From Planctomycetota bacterium (GTDB taxonomy: Bacteria > Planctomycetota > UBA1135 > GCA-002748355), in contig JALUUL010000072.1 of the NCBI GenBank assembly GCA_027021385.1, positions 30,131-94,130 on the forward strand: a stretch of DNA of 64,000 bases, written 5' to 3'. How positions within the stretch are numbered: position 1 is the first letter of the stretch; the number at the start of each line of letters is the position of its first letter. Made by a program: the position numbers and the translations under genes. The notes beneath the pieces are model-generated. The model was not told the origin of the DNA. It saw only the letters and a list, made by a program, of their open reading frames with translations, and searched no databases. Shown here in pieces: positions 12,267 through 21,371 of the stretch.

Positions 12267-13106
12267 ATGCACCGGTCGCGCCTCGCCTTTCACGGCCTCC
12301 TCCTCCTGGCGGTCTCCTGTTCCCGGGGACATGGGTTCTGGTCGATGGGTTCGGGGCATTGCGGGGACCCGGTCCATTCCTCCCGGACCGAGGGGACCCG
12401 TCCTCCCCTGCTCCTCCTGCCGCCTTCCGCCGCCGATCTCGCCGCGAGGGAGGTTCCGCTCCTCCGCGGCTTCGGGCCACCCGGAGAGGCGGTCCGGCTT
12501 CCCCTTCCGTCCTTCGATCCCTGCGTCCTCCGGATCGGGGGGCGGCAATGGAGTCTGGAGCCCGTCTTCGAAGGAGGGCGGGCGCGCCTTCCGCTGGGAC
12601 CGGCCGGCGAGGCATTCGGCGATGCGGTCCTCGCCTTCGATGAAGGGGAGATTCCCGGCCTGCGGGAGTCGGGGAAGCTGATCTTCCACCTGCCTCCGGC
12701 CGGAAAGAACGGAAAGGCGGAAGCCTCTCCCGCCGTCACGGCCCGATTCGGTCTCGAGTTCGAACTCGTCCCCTTGCTCGATCCGCTTCCCCTCGGGGCG
12801 GGGGCCGAACTGCCGTTGAGCCTTCGATTCCGCGGGCCGGGCCTGCCCGGAGCGCGGGTCCGGGCCTCCGTCCTCCTCCCGGGTTCGCGAAAGGGTTTCG
12901 GGGTCGTCTTCGAAGGGTGGACCGACGCCTCCGGGATGATCCTGCTGCCGCTCGCGAGCGACGGGGTCTGGATCCTCCGCGCGGAGCACCGGGTTCTCGA
13001 GGAGGGGCGCCCGCTTCGCTTCCGCACCTTCCTCGTCTTCCGCACCGGCATGCCAGCGGTACGGTCGCGGGGCGGGGGCGGCGCCTTTTCGGGGAGGCGG
13101 GGATGA
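12267..13106 (+). CDS. DUF4198-family lipoprotein (periplasmic, metal-uptake type)
   Basis: The protein has 279 residues from the ATG at 12267; a GTG four codons earlier is possible. A short basic-hydrophobic signal ends in LLAVSC, a plausible lipobox. HGFWSMGSGHC follows, resembling the conserved His/Trp-rich start of DUF4198 proteins. The C-terminal half has the family's GWTDASGMILLPLASDGVWILRAEH-type strand pair near residues 220-245. DUF4198 proteins are often periplasmic partners of metal or TonB systems (NikK-like), but no transporter is adjacent here. Its stop overlaps the next ATG by 4 bp (ATGA), so the two genes are coupled. Confidence 0.65.
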   Translation: MHRSRLAFHGLLLLAVSCSRGHGFWSMGSGHCGDPVHSSRTEGTRPPLLLLPPSAADLAAREVPLLRGFGPPGEAVRLPLPSFDPCVLRIGGRQWSLEPVFEGGRARLPLGPAGEAFGDAVLAFDEGEIPGLRESGKLIFHLPPAGKNGKAEASPAVTARFGLEFELVPLLDPLPLGAGAELPLSLRFRGPGLPGARVRASVLLPGSRKGFGVVFEGWTDASGMILLPLASDGVWILRAEHRVLEEGRPLRFRTFLVFRTGMPAVRSRGGGGAFSGRRG

Positions 13107-15226
13107 AACCGTCGTTCGTTCTCGCAGCCTGGTTGATTCCTCTGGGCTTCCTCGCCCGGACAGGACCCGCCCAGCTCCGGTGGACCGAACTCGGACCCGC
13201 GCCGATCTCGAACGGGGTCTACACGGGGAGGGTCTCGGCGATCGCGACGAGCCTAAAGAACCCCCGTCTCTACTATGTCGGCGGGGCCGACGGAGGGGTC
13301 TGGAAGAGCCTCGACGCGGGGGCGACCTGGACCCCGATCGGGGACGATCTTCCGACGACGGCCGTCGGGGCCCTGGCTCTCGACCCGACGAACGACGCCG
13401 TGCTCTATGTCGGGATGGGGGAGGCGAACTTCGCGAACCACAGCCGCTACGGACTCGGAATCGCGAAGACCACCGACGGAGGCCGGAGCTGGACGGTCGC
13501 GGGAGAGAAGGTCTTCGGAGGCCGCTGCATCTCGCGGATCAAGATCGACCCGAAGAATCCGAAGATCCTCTACGCGACCGTGACGCACGCGGGAGGGTTC
13601 CCGCTCCGGGTCGCCGCCCGCGGACATCCCGGGGCGAAGGGGCCGCTCGGTCTCTTCCGTTCGGTCGACGCGGGACGGATCTGGTTCCGGGTCGGGAAGG
13701 GGCTCCCGGATCTTTCCGCGACCGATCTCGCCCTCGATCCGTCGAACCCGAAGGTCCTGTACGTCGCCGTCGGCCACATCACCGGGGATTCCCGGAACGG
13801 CGTCTACAAATCGACGGACGGGGGGCTCACCTTCACGAAGCTGACGGGCGGGCTCCCGCGGAGCGGGGCCGGTAGGATCTCCCTCGCCCTGGCGCCGTCG
13901 AACCCGAAGCGCCTCTACGCGGTCTTCGTTCGCGCGGCGACCTCGACCGGCGGCGGGGCCTGGACCCTGGGGGTCTACAGGAGCGACGACGGAGGCCTCA
14001 ACTGGAGCTTGAAGAGCCGCCGCAACTTCCAGGCGAGCTACGGCTGGTACCTCTCCGTCGTCGAGGTCCATCCCTCGAATCCGGATCGGGTCTTCCTCGG
14101 GGGATTCACGATGCTCCGCTCCCTGGACGGGGGCTCGACCTGGAGGACGATCACTCCGCCCCATGTCGACCTCCACGCGATCGCCTTCGACGCCTCGGGC
14201 AACCTCCTCGCCGGGGACGACGGAGGGATCCATCGCTCCGCGAACCTCGGGCTCTCCTGGGTCTCTCTGAACCGTCTGGGCCTGATCCAGTTCTATGCCG
14301 GGCTCAGCCTGCATCCGAAGAATCCGAAGGTGCTGCTCGGGGGCACGCAGGACAACGGGACCGTGCAGCGCGGCACGGGGAAGTCCTGGACCCGGGTCTT
14401 CGGAGGGGACGGGGGCTGCACGGCGATCGATCCGGGAGGAACCCGGCGCTTCCTCGAATACCAGGGAACGGGCAATCTCTTCCGTTCGGTCAACGGGTCC
14501 TATTTCCGGAGGTCCTCGACCGGGATCTTCGGCCGGAACTGCTTCCTCCCGCCCTTCGCGATCGATCCGAGCAACGGTTCAAGGATGATCTACGGGACCG
14601 AGCGGGTCTTCCTCTCGACGAACGGCGGTTCGTCCTGGACCGCGATCTCCGGCGATTTGACCGGGGGAGGGAGCGCCGCGATCCACGGTCTCGCGATCGC
14701 CCCCTCCGACGGACGGTATCTCTATGTCAAGACGAACGACGGCAGGGTGCAGGTCAGCACCGACGGGGGCAGGACCTGGAGGCTCCGGCTTCGAGGAGTG
14801 CCCGGTTGGCCGCGGACGACCCGCCCCTTCGCGGTCGATCCGAGGGACCCGCGCAGGGTCTACCTCGCCGTCGGCTGGTTCGGCGTCGACCAGTGCCTCT
14901 TCTCCTCCGACGCCGGGGCGACCTGGACGGCCCTCGACGGCTCGCTTCCGGACCTGCCCACGCACTGCGTCGCCCTGGACGCCCGGGGGAGCGGTCCGCC
15001 GATCGTCTACCTGGGGACGGATCGCGGGGTCTTCCGCAGCCGGGATCACGGGCTTCTCTGGGAGACCTATGGGACCGGCCTGCCGAACGCCCCGGTCGTG
15101 GACCTCAGGGTCGACTTGAAGAACGGACGCCTGGTCGCCGCGACGCAGGGACGGGGATGCTTCGAGATCCCCCTTCTCCCGGGGGATCGGGAGCCTTCCC
15201 GTTCCCTGATGCCCGGAGGGCGATGA
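13103..15226 (+). CDS. Secreted VPS10/BNR-repeat beta-propeller protein
   Basis: This 707-residue protein has a signal peptide (MKPSFVLAAWLIPLGFLART, cleavage near PAQ). Many Asp-box/BNR repeats follow: VWKSLDAGATWTPI, TTDGGRSWTVAG, LFRSVDAGRIWFRVG, VYKSTDGGLTFTKL, VYRSDDGGLNWSLK, MLRSLDGGSTWRTI and VSTDGGRTWRL. The SxDxGxTW motif marks sortilin/VPS10-type or glycosyl-hydrolase-like propellers. The repeats run along almost the full length with no added catalytic domain, so a binding or carbohydrate-related role outside the cytoplasm is the likely one. The start is fixed by the ATGA overlap with the upstream lipoprotein gene. Confidence 0.85.
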   Translation: MKPSFVLAAWLIPLGFLARTGPAQLRWTELGPAPISNGVYTGRVSAIATSLKNPRLYYVGGADGGVWKSLDAGATWTPIGDDLPTTAVGALALDPTNDAVLYVGMGEANFANHSRYGLGIAKTTDGGRSWTVAGEKVFGGRCISRIKIDPKNPKILYATVTHAGGFPLRVAARGHPGAKGPLGLFRSVDAGRIWFRVGKGLPDLSATDLALDPSNPKVLYVAVGHITGDSRNGVYKSTDGGLTFTKLTGGLPRSGAGRISLALAPSNPKRLYAVFVRAATSTGGGAWTLGVYRSDDGGLNWSLKSRRNFQASYGWYLSVVEVHPSNPDRVFLGGFTMLRSLDGGSTWRTITPPHVDLHAIAFDASGNLLAGDDGGIHRSANLGLSWVSLNRLGLIQFYAGLSLHPKNPKVLLGGTQDNGTVQRGTGKSWTRVFGGDGGCTAIDPGGTRRFLEYQGTGNLFRSVNGSYFRRSSTGIFGRNCFLPPFAIDPSNGSRMIYGTERVFLSTNGGSSWTAISGDLTGGGSAAIHGLAIAPSDGRYLYVKTNDGRVQVSTDGGRTWRLRLRGVPGWPRTTRPFAVDPRDPRRVYLAVGWFGVDQCLFSSDAGATWTALDGSLPDLPTHCVALDARGSGPPIVYLGTDRGVFRSRDHGLLWETYGTGLPNAPVVDLRVDLKNGRLVAATQGRGCFEIPLLPGDREPSRSLMPGGR

Positions 15227-15233
15227 CCGGGAC

Positions 15234-16205
15234 TCAGGACGTGGGCGCCCGTTTCGTCCCGTTCTCCGCCGCGCAGTCGATGCAGTCCTCGAAGTCCGGA
15301 GGTTCGATCTGGATCGTCGTGTGGTCGATCCGGAAGCGGTCCTTCAGGTCCTTCCTGAGGCGTTCGAGGAGGTCGGAGGCCGGTGGGGTCTCGGAGGTCG
15401 CGACGTGGGCGGAGAGGGCGACCCTTCCGTTCGTGATCGTCCAGACGTGGAGATCGTGGACGGAACGAACGCCCTCGACCGCCTGGATCGCGCCGCCGAT
15501 TTCCCCGGGATCGAGATGGGCCGGGGTGCCCTCCATCAGGATCCCGAGAGTCTCCTTGAGCAGCCCCCAGGTCGAGAAGATGAGCAGGAGGGAGATGGCG
15601 AGCGTCACGACCGCGTCCGCCCAGGTCCAGTCGAAGGCCCAGACGAGGGCCCCCGCAGCGATCGCCCCGACGCTGCCCAGGGTGTCCGCGAGGACGTGGA
15701 GGAAGGCTCCCTCGAGGTTGAGGCTGCCGCCTCTCCCCCCGTGGAGGACCTTCAGGCCCGCGAGGTTGACGAGAAGCCCCCCGATCGCGATGAGGGTCAT
15801 CCCGGGGCCGAGCACTTCGGTGGGAGTCTCCAGGCGGTCGATCGCCTCCGCGATCAGGAAGCCGACGAGGATGAGGATCGTCATCCCGTTCGCGAGGGCC
15901 GCGAGGATCTCACTTCGATGGTAGCCGTAGGAGAATCTCGGGTTGGCCGGACGCTCGGAGAACCAGAGGGCGAGGAGGGCTAGACCCAGGGCGGCGGCAT
16001 CGGAGAGCATGTGCCCTGCGTCGGCGAGGAGGGCCAGCGAACCGGTCCAGAGTCCTCCGACGAACTCCGCGATCATGTAGAAGAGGACGAGGGCGAGAAC
16101 CCACTTGAGGCGCCTTCGGTCTCCGCCGCGGTCCGCGGAAGATTCCGCGCCGTGACCGTGGCCGTGATCATGTGCGTGTCCGTGAGGATGAGCGTGGAGT
16201 CCCAT
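15234..16205 (-). CDS. Cation diffusion facilitator, zinc/cadmium/cobalt exporter
   Basis: This is a CDF antiporter of 323 residues with six predicted membrane helices. The N-terminus is His-rich (HAHPHGHAHDHGHGHG). The transport-site motif in helix 2 is LADAGHMLSDAAA (Asp62, His65 region and Asp69). The second half-site is in helix 5 (HVLADTLGS). The cytoplasmic C-terminal domain contains VHDLHVWTITNGRVALSAHV, the typical ferredoxin-like regulatory fold. It exports divalent metals by proton exchange across the inner membrane. It converges on the beta-propeller gene with a 7-bp gap. Confidence 0.93.
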   Translation of the reverse strand: MGLHAHPHGHAHDHGHGHGAESSADRGGDRRRLKWVLALVLFYMIAEFVGGLWTGSLALLADAGHMLSDAAALGLALLALWFSERPANPRFSYGYHRSEILAALANGMTILILVGFLIAEAIDRLETPTEVLGPGMTLIAIGGLLVNLAGLKVLHGGRGGSLNLEGAFLHVLADTLGSVGAIAAGALVWAFDWTWADAVVTLAISLLLIFSTWGLLKETLGILMEGTPAHLDPGEIGGAIQAVEGVRSVHDLHVWTITNGRVALSAHVATSETPPASDLLERLRKDLKDRFRIDHTTIQIEPPDFEDCIDCAAENGTKRAPTS

Positions 16206-16241
16206 GGCGTCGCGTCCTCGAGAATGCCCGGGGAAATTGAA

Positions 16242-16667
16242 TCAGGGAACGGAAGCTTCCTTGGAGTTCCGCTCCCCCTCGTCCTCCTCGAGCAGATGGT
16301 CGGGGATCGGGCGTCGGGCGGCGTAGCCGCCCTCGAGACTGTGATACCAACGGACCCGGGGCTCGTCCGAACGCCAGCAGAGGAGGACGAGACGGCCGTC
16401 GATGCGCGCCGGGAAATCGACGAGACCGGTTTCGAAGTTCCAGTCCTTGAAACTGCAGCCGATCTGTTCGAGTTCGCGGAAACAGGAGGTGAGCCGATCC
16501 TTGAGAATCCAACTCTCGTTCTCGGCCGTGGAGGAGATCTCGGGACGCATCGCCAGACTGCGGAGTTCTTGGCCGCAGCGGAGGATGTCCGCGACGATCT
16601 TCCGGACGAGCGGAAGGGTCCGATCGGCCTGTTCCGGGCTGAAGAGTCGCCTTGGCATGGACTGCAT
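16242..16667 (-). CDS. DUF2203-family protein
   Basis: The protein has 141 residues from the ATG at 16667; an ATG three codons later is equally possible. The LFSPEQADRTLPLVRKIVADI opening, FRELEQIGCSFKDWNFETGL and VDFPARIDGRLVLLCWRSDE are diagnostic of DUF2203. The ending WYHSLEGGYAARRPI is also normal for the family. The function is unknown; the charged helix followed by a compact WxxxE-type fold is conserved in many phyla. It is oriented head-to-tail with the CDF exporter (36-bp gap) and divergent from the next gene. Confidence 0.85.
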   Translation of the reverse strand: MQSMPRRLFSPEQADRTLPLVRKIVADILRCGQELRSLAMRPEISSTAENESWILKDRLTSCFRELEQIGCSFKDWNFETGLVDFPARIDGRLVLLCWRSDEPRVRWYHSLEGGYAARRPIPDHLLEEDEGERNSKEASVP

Positions 16668-16795
16668 TGTGCAGTCTCGACCGGCCTCCCGCCAGAAGGA
16701 AGAAAGTTCTCGGAGGGCTCGGCTCAATTCCCCGGAATGCGCGCCGACCATTTGGGGGGGAGGCCCGGGGCGGGGATCGGGATTCGAGGTACGCG

Positions 16796-17344
16796 ATGTC
16801 CATCGACGGGATCCGACAGGGACAACCGATCGGCGACGGCCTTCCGGGAAGACCCGCCTGGAGTCCCCCCGGCGCGGGACAGGAGGGCCGGGACGGGAGC
16901 ACGCCTCTCCTCCCGGGGAAGGACCGGCTGGATCGTTCGGATCCGGTCGAGACCGCACTCGGGGTGCTGCGCGATTGCCTGCAACGCTCGATCGCGGGGG
17001 CCTTCGGAGTGGAGGAGTTCCCGGACCTTCGAGGCCCGCTCGAGGCGGTCTGGGCGGAGTCCGCCCAATGGGTGCAGGTCTGGACCCCGGAGAGTCTCGC
17101 CGCGGACCTGGCCTCGAAGGCCGGGCAGATGTGTCGGATCCTCGAGGGCCACGTTCCGGGAAACCCGCATGCAAGGATCGAACGCGCGTCCTCCGAGGGC
17201 GTGGCGTTCGCCCTCGACACGCTCGAGAGCCTCGGGCTCCTCGAGGGGGAGGCGGGAGCGGCCGTCTTCCGGACCCTCGAACTCTGGGGGACGGCCATGG
17301 CCCGTCTCGTACAACTCGAGGGTGGGGACTCCTTCCCCGAGTAG
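16796..17344 (+). CDS. Hypothetical protein, unrecognised
   Basis: The protein has 182 residues from an ATG preceded by GAGG at 8 bases. A low-complexity Gly/Pro/Asp-rich first 60 residues is followed by a helical, amphipathic C-terminal part (ALGVLRDCLQRSIAGAFGV, FALDTLESLGLLEGEAG). No known family is apparent. It is retained as a gene because the amino-acid make-up of the second half is protein-like and the start has a usable ribosome site. The opposing frames here are Arg/Pro-rich. A gap of 220 bp follows, in which I see no supported feature. Confidence 0.5.
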   Translation: MSIDGIRQGQPIGDGLPGRPAWSPPGAGQEGRDGSTPLLPGKDRLDRSDPVETALGVLRDCLQRSIAGAFGVEEFPDLRGPLEAVWAESAQWVQVWTPESLAADLASKAGQMCRILEGHVPGNPHARIERASSEGVAFALDTLESLGLLEGEAGAAVFRTLELWGTAMARLVQLEGGDSFPE

Positions 17345-17564
17345 GACCGGTCTCCCCGCCGTCCTCCGGACCGCCTCCGCCCCTCCCCGCGGCGCCGGGA
17401 ATCGGGGGGAAGCTCGAGCTGGGTCGGATCCGGGTCCTCCCCTACACTTCGTTCCCATGCCGGAAGGATGCCGGGGCGGCTCCCCCGGCCGAGAGGAGGA
17501 TCGGGGGACCGGGCGCCGGAAAGAGGAGCGGGAAGGATGGAGATCGTGAACGCCGGGAGGGACC

Positions 17565-18368
17565 ATGGGGCTTGAGGATCCGTGCGAGGGGGGAGGGCCG
17601 GTCCCGCGCCGGATCCTGGGCCTTCTCGCGGCGGCTTTCCTCGCCGCTTCCCTGCTCCTGGCCTTCGGTCCCGAGGCGGTCGGGGGGGGGAAGCCTCTCG
17701 AGCACTGGATCCGGGAGGTCGGCCTCGGGGCCCCGGGGGATCCCCTCGACAAGCTCTGGCTCCAGCTCTCGGACCTCGGCCACGGGCGGTTCCTCGTCTA
17801 CCTCCTCCTCCTGATGGCGGTTCTGAGCGAGGACCGGCGGCGCTTCTTCGACACCTTGAGGCTCGTCGTGATCGCTTCGGTGCTCTGCCAGATCCTGAAG
17901 GTGGGAGTGGGCCGGGCGCGACCCTTCGACGCCAGCCCGCATTCCTGGCCGAGCGGCCACACGACCTCCGTCCTCGCGCTCGCCCTCTCTTTCCACCATC
18001 TCCGGCCTCCCCGCTTCCTTGCGGCTCTGATCCTCGCCTCTCTGATCGCGCTCTCGAGGATCTTCCACATGCGCCACTGGCCCTCCGATGTTTGCGCGGG
18101 GGCGGCCCTGGCGCTGGGCTGCGCGGCCCTGCTCCTCGGCCGAAGGGTCCGGCTGCCGGCCGTTCTTGAAGGGGAGGGCTTCCGGAGCTGGGCTCTCGGG
18201 GCGATGCTCGCGTACTTCGTGATCGACATGCTGGTCTACACCCCGCCCCCGGACCACATCCTGCTTCACGGGGCTCTGCTCGTCCTCGCCGCGTCGGTCC
18301 TCCACGCCGCGCGGAACGGAGGCGGCGGAACCCACCTCCCCCGCGGAACGGAGGCGTCCGGATCTTGA
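17565..18368 (+). CDS. PAP2-family membrane phosphatase
   Basis: The protein has 267 residues with about six hydrophobic segments. The three PAP2 signature blocks are present in order: KVGVGRARPF (KxxxxxxRP), PSGHTT, and SRIFHMRHWPSD (SRxxxxxHxxxD). Such enzymes dephosphorylate lipid phosphates such as undecaprenyl pyrophosphate or phosphatidate on the outer face of the inner membrane. The stop overlaps the TTG start of the following glycosyltransferase (TTGA), so both are probably made together and may act in lipid-linked sugar metabolism. Confidence 0.9.
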   Translation: MGLEDPCEGGGPVPRRILGLLAAAFLAASLLLAFGPEAVGGGKPLEHWIREVGLGAPGDPLDKLWLQLSDLGHGRFLVYLLLLMAVLSEDRRRFFDTLRLVVIASVLCQILKVGVGRARPFDASPHSWPSGHTTSVLALALSFHHLRPPRFLAALILASLIALSRIFHMRHWPSDVCAGAALALGCAALLLGRRVRLPAVLEGEGFRSWALGAMLAYFVIDMLVYTPPPDHILLHGALLVLAASVLHAARNGGGGTHLPRGTEASGS

Positions 18369-20149
18369 GCTCGCGGGGGACGGAACCGGGCGGGGTCGCC
18401 GAGTGGCGGGAGGGGTTCGTCCTGGCGCTCGCCGTGCTCGCCTTCGGACTCGCCGGCGCCTCGGCGATCTGCCTCCTCGACGTGGACGAACCGCGCTTCG
18501 CGACGGCATCGAGGACGATGGTCGAAGGGGGGAGCCTGATCGTCCCCTGGTTCAACGGGGCCGAGCGTTTCGACAAGCCGATCCTGATTTACTGGCTCCA
18601 GGCCCTCTCCATGCTCCTCTTCGGGAAGGGGGAGGCTGCGGCGCGTCTCCCCTCGGCGCTCGGCATCGCGCTCGCGAGCCTGACGACCTGGAGGAGCGGC
18701 CGGCTTCTCGGCCTTGGTCGTGTCCCCGCCCTCCTGGCCGGCTTCGTGTTCGGGTTCGGGATCCTCCCGCAGGTCCTGGCGCACGCCGCGACCGCCGACG
18801 CCTGGATGCTCGGCATGCTCGGGCTCGTGACGACCGCGCAGATCCGGAGGTTCAGGGTGGGCCCCGGGGCGGGGTCCTGGTTCGTCCTCTGGACGGCCCT
18901 CGCGCTCGCGTTCCTGGCGAAGGGGCCCCCGGCCCTCGTCGCCCCGCTGGCGCTCGGGGCCGCCTTCCCCTGGGCCGGCCGGAAAGCGAGGCGCTCGACC
19001 CTCGTCCTCGGCCTGTTCTACGCCGGGGCGCTGGTCGCCGCCTGGGCGGTTCCGGCGATGATCGAGAGCGAGGGGCGGTTCTGGTCCCAGGGCCTGATGA
19101 AGCACGTCGTGAGCCGGAGCCTTCGGCCCTTCGAGGGGCACGGCGGATATGCCCCCTGGTGGTACCTGTTCTATGTCGTCTCGATCCCCCTGACCTTCCT
19201 GCCGTGGACGCCCTTCCTGGGGTTCCTGGGAGAGGGCCTGCGGTGGAGGGGCGCGCGCGGCGGGGAGGAGGCCGCGGTCTCGAAACTCCTCCTCGCCTGG
19301 ATCCTCGGGACGGTCCTCGTGTTCTCGCTCGTCACGAGCAAGATGGTCCATTACGTCCTTCCTGCCTATCCGGCCCTCGCGCTGGCCTTTGCCCGCGGAT
19401 TCGAGTCCTGGAACGAGAAGGGCGCCCTCGCCTCGCGCCTTCCCGGCCGGGCCTTCGCGCGCCTCGCCCTTCCGGGTTTCGGCCTCCTCCTCCTCCTCGG
19501 CCCGCCGGCGGCGGCGCTCGCCCTGCGTTTCGACGGGGAGACCTTCTACGTGCTCCTCGTTCTGGGGATCTGTCTCGGAGGGGCGATGCTTGCCGCCTCG
19601 AGATTCCTCATGGACGAAGGGTCCCGCCGGCCTCTCCTCGGTCTCCCCGCGCCCCTCTTCTTCTGTGCGCTGGGATCCTTCCTGGGGCTCGGGATCCTGG
19701 CTGCCCGAGGTCTCCCGGCCCTCTATCCCCAGACCGTTCTCGCCCGTTCGATAGAGGGTCTGAAGAGGAAACTCCGTCCAGAGGACCGGGTCTATCTCCA
19801 CCGGATCGTCATGCCGAGTCTCGTCTTCTATCTCCGGAGGGAACTCCCGAGGATCCCCGGTGGGGAGACGGGGGATTCGAACGAGGCCTGCCTCCGGGCC
19901 CTCCTGTCAGGGGCCCGGGTCCTGACCGCCGGACGGCGGCTGCCCGACCTGGAAGCCCGCCTGCAGGGCTGGAAGGAACGGGGGGAACCGCGGGCGGCGG
20001 AGGCGGCCCGCATCCTCGGCCGACCCCTGTTCCGGGTCCGGGGTTTCTGGCCCTCGCGGGGCCGCTTCGAGGACCTCGTGCTCCTGGGAGCCTCGCTCTG
20101 GTCGGCGGAAGGCCCGCCGCCCCCGAAAGGGCCCGGCGGAGGGAGATGA
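18365..20149 (+). CDS. GT39/ArnT-like dolichyl-phosphate-mannose-type glycosyltransferase
   Basis: This is a 594-residue integral membrane protein with about 11 hydrophobic segments. The first external loop has DVDEPRFATASRTMVEGGSL (the DE motif in an AR-rich context) followed by DKPILIYWLQALS. This is the catalytic loop of the PMT/ArnT GT-C fold, which uses polyprenyl-phosphate sugars to modify lipid A or proteins. The C-terminal soluble domain (from about residue 460) fits the ArnT layout. It starts with TTG in a 4-bp overlap with the PAP2 gene. The acceptor is unknown. Confidence 0.88.
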   Translation: MSSRGTEPGGVAEWREGFVLALAVLAFGLAGASAICLLDVDEPRFATASRTMVEGGSLIVPWFNGAERFDKPILIYWLQALSMLLFGKGEAAARLPSALGIALASLTTWRSGRLLGLGRVPALLAGFVFGFGILPQVLAHAATADAWMLGMLGLVTTAQIRRFRVGPGAGSWFVLWTALALAFLAKGPPALVAPLALGAAFPWAGRKARRSTLVLGLFYAGALVAAWAVPAMIESEGRFWSQGLMKHVVSRSLRPFEGHGGYAPWWYLFYVVSIPLTFLPWTPFLGFLGEGLRWRGARGGEEAAVSKLLLAWILGTVLVFSLVTSKMVHYVLPAYPALALAFARGFESWNEKGALASRLPGRAFARLALPGFGLLLLLGPPAAALALRFDGETFYVLLVLGICLGGAMLAASRFLMDEGSRRPLLGLPAPLFFCALGSFLGLGILAARGLPALYPQTVLARSIEGLKRKLRPEDRVYLHRIVMPSLVFYLRRELPRIPGGETGDSNEACLRALLSGARVLTAGRRLPDLEARLQGWKERGEPRAAEAARILGRPLFRVRGFWPSRGRFEDLVLLGASLWSAEGPPPPKGPGGGR

Positions 20150-20167
20150 CGCGGGGAGCCCGCGGTC

Positions 20168-20518
20168 TCAGAGGCGGGCCGACAACCAGCGGTCGAGGTG
20201 GGTCCTCGACTCCCCCTCGAGTTCGGTGAAGTAGACCGCGACCTCGTAGCCGTCGTCGGCCGGGTTCTTCTCGCAACGCACGACGGCCCCCTTCGCGTGG
20301 ATCGGGTGCTCGGGGTCGAGTTCGAGGCGGAGGCCGACGAGGGTCATCTCGGGAACGGGTTCCTGGAAGCGGCAGCAGAGTCCGAGGCTCGAGATATCCT
20401 TCAGGCGGGCCTCGGCCAGGGCGTCCCGGGCCTGCAGCTGGAACGGGAGGTCGGCGGCGATTCGAGGGGCCTTGCGGCGGTCCCGGGGTTTCGAGCTATC
20501 GGCTGGTGTCGTGGGCAC
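20168..20518 (-). CDS. PilZ-domain protein, probable c-di-GMP receptor
   Basis: The protein has 116 residues, a single PilZ domain. The c-di-GMP-binding RxxxR is in RRKAPR (residues 14-19), and the second motif (D/N)xSxxG is DISSLG (41-46). Both are intact, so ligand binding is likely. PilZ proteins relay c-di-GMP levels to motility, polysaccharide or surface targets. It converges on the GT39 gene (18-bp gap) and diverges from ssb. Confidence 0.88.
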   Translation of the reverse strand: MPTTPADSSKPRDRRKAPRIAADLPFQLQARDALAEARLKDISSLGLCCRFQEPVPEMTLVGLRLELDPEHPIHAKGAVVRCEKNPADDGYEVAVYFTELEGESRTHLDRWLSARL

Positions 20519-20640
20519 TCGTCGTTCTCCTGGGGGGACGCTGGTTCCGGTCTGGGACGGCAGTCTATCCTCCCTCCCGCGGGAGCACCAAAGGGAGTTG
20601 CCGGGGGCCTCGGGGACGGGCCCGGAGGGGAATCGGGTGG

Positions 20641-20669
20641 GCGGTTTCTCCCCCCTCCCTTGCTATATT
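20641..20669 (+). promoter_or_regulatory. ssb: Candidate promoter for ssb
   Basis: TATATT at 20664-20669 is a rare AT-rich island 49 bp before the ssb ATG. A GCGGTT at 20641 lies at 17-bp spacing as a poor -35. The -10-like element stands out against the GC-rich background; the -35 does not. Confidence 0.35.
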
Positions 20670-20717
20670 GCGGTCCTGACCCATAACGAGGAACCTGCGC
20701 CTGCGAGGAAGCCGACG

Positions 20718-21182
20718 ATGGCGAATTTGAACAAGGTCTTTCTGATCGGGAACCTGACCCGCGACATCGAACTGCGATCGACCCAGAGCGGCACCCAGAT
20801 CGCGAAGTTCGGCATGGCCATCAACCGCCGGTGGCGCGGTCAGGATGGTTCCCAGCAGGAGTCGACCTGTTTCGTCGATCTGACGGCCTTCGGGAGGCAG
20901 GCGGAGACCCTCGGCAAGTACGTCCGCCGCGGGAGCCCCCTTTTCGTCGAGGGAAGGCTCGAGTACTCGACCTGGCAGGGGCAGGACGGGACGAAGCGCA
21001 GCAAGCTCTCGGTCGTCGTCGAGAACTTCCAGTTCTTGGGGGGAGGCCAGTCCCAGGGGGGCCGGCAGGGAGGCGGGTCCGGGGAAGGTTTCGGGGGCGC
21101 GTCCTCCGGGCCTTCCGGAACCGGGGGGACCCAGGAAGGGGGCTTCGGCGAGTGGGGTGAGGGGGGCGAGATCCCCTTCTGA
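20718..21182 (+). CDS. ssb: Single-stranded DNA-binding protein
   Basis: The protein has 154 residues from the ATG at 20718. The OB fold starts NKVFLIGNLTRDIELRST and has typical strands (FGMAINRRW, TCFVDLTAFG, YVRRGSPLFVEGRLEYSTWQ). A Gly/Gln/Ser-rich linker follows and the acidic tip ends GEIPF, the partner-binding peptide. It binds ssDNA as a tetramer in replication and repair. It stands at the head of a plus-strand set with the coiled-coil and actin-like genes, but a hairpin after its stop suggests a separate transcript. Confidence 0.96.
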   Translation: MANLNKVFLIGNLTRDIELRSTQSGTQIAKFGMAINRRWRGQDGSQQESTCFVDLTAFGRQAETLGKYVRRGSPLFVEGRLEYSTWQGQDGTKRSKLSVVVENFQFLGGGQSQGGRQGGGSGEGFGGASSGPSGTGGTQEGGFGEWGEGGEIPF

Positions 21183-21194
21183 GCGATCCGTTCA

Positions 21195-21213
21195 GGCTCC
21201 GATCGGAGGCCTT
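21195..21213 (+). terminator. Candidate terminator after ssb
   Basis: A perfect 12-bp palindrome CTCCGATCGGAG (21197-21208) sits 14 bp after the ssb stop. It is extended by GG/CC with one bulged base and followed by TTT. The layout fits a short intrinsic terminator. Confidence 0.4.
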
Positions 21214-21371
21214 TCCGGAGGGAAGACGGCTCCGGCGGGGGGGGCCGCGGGACCGGCGGGCTGTCTTGCGGCTTCCTCTCAAGTCTCCGGGGGATCTGGT
21301 CGATGGGCGAGGGTGGACCCGACCCCGCGCGGGGTGGGGTTCCGAACCACCTGGCCCAAGGGGGAGCCGTC

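Noticed and set aside
9596..12643. Plus-strand open frame of 1,015 codons
   Set aside because: It is antisense to purL, is rich in Gly/Asp/Arg/Glu without known motifs, and exists because high GC removes stops. The minus strand has a full PurL with a ribosome site.
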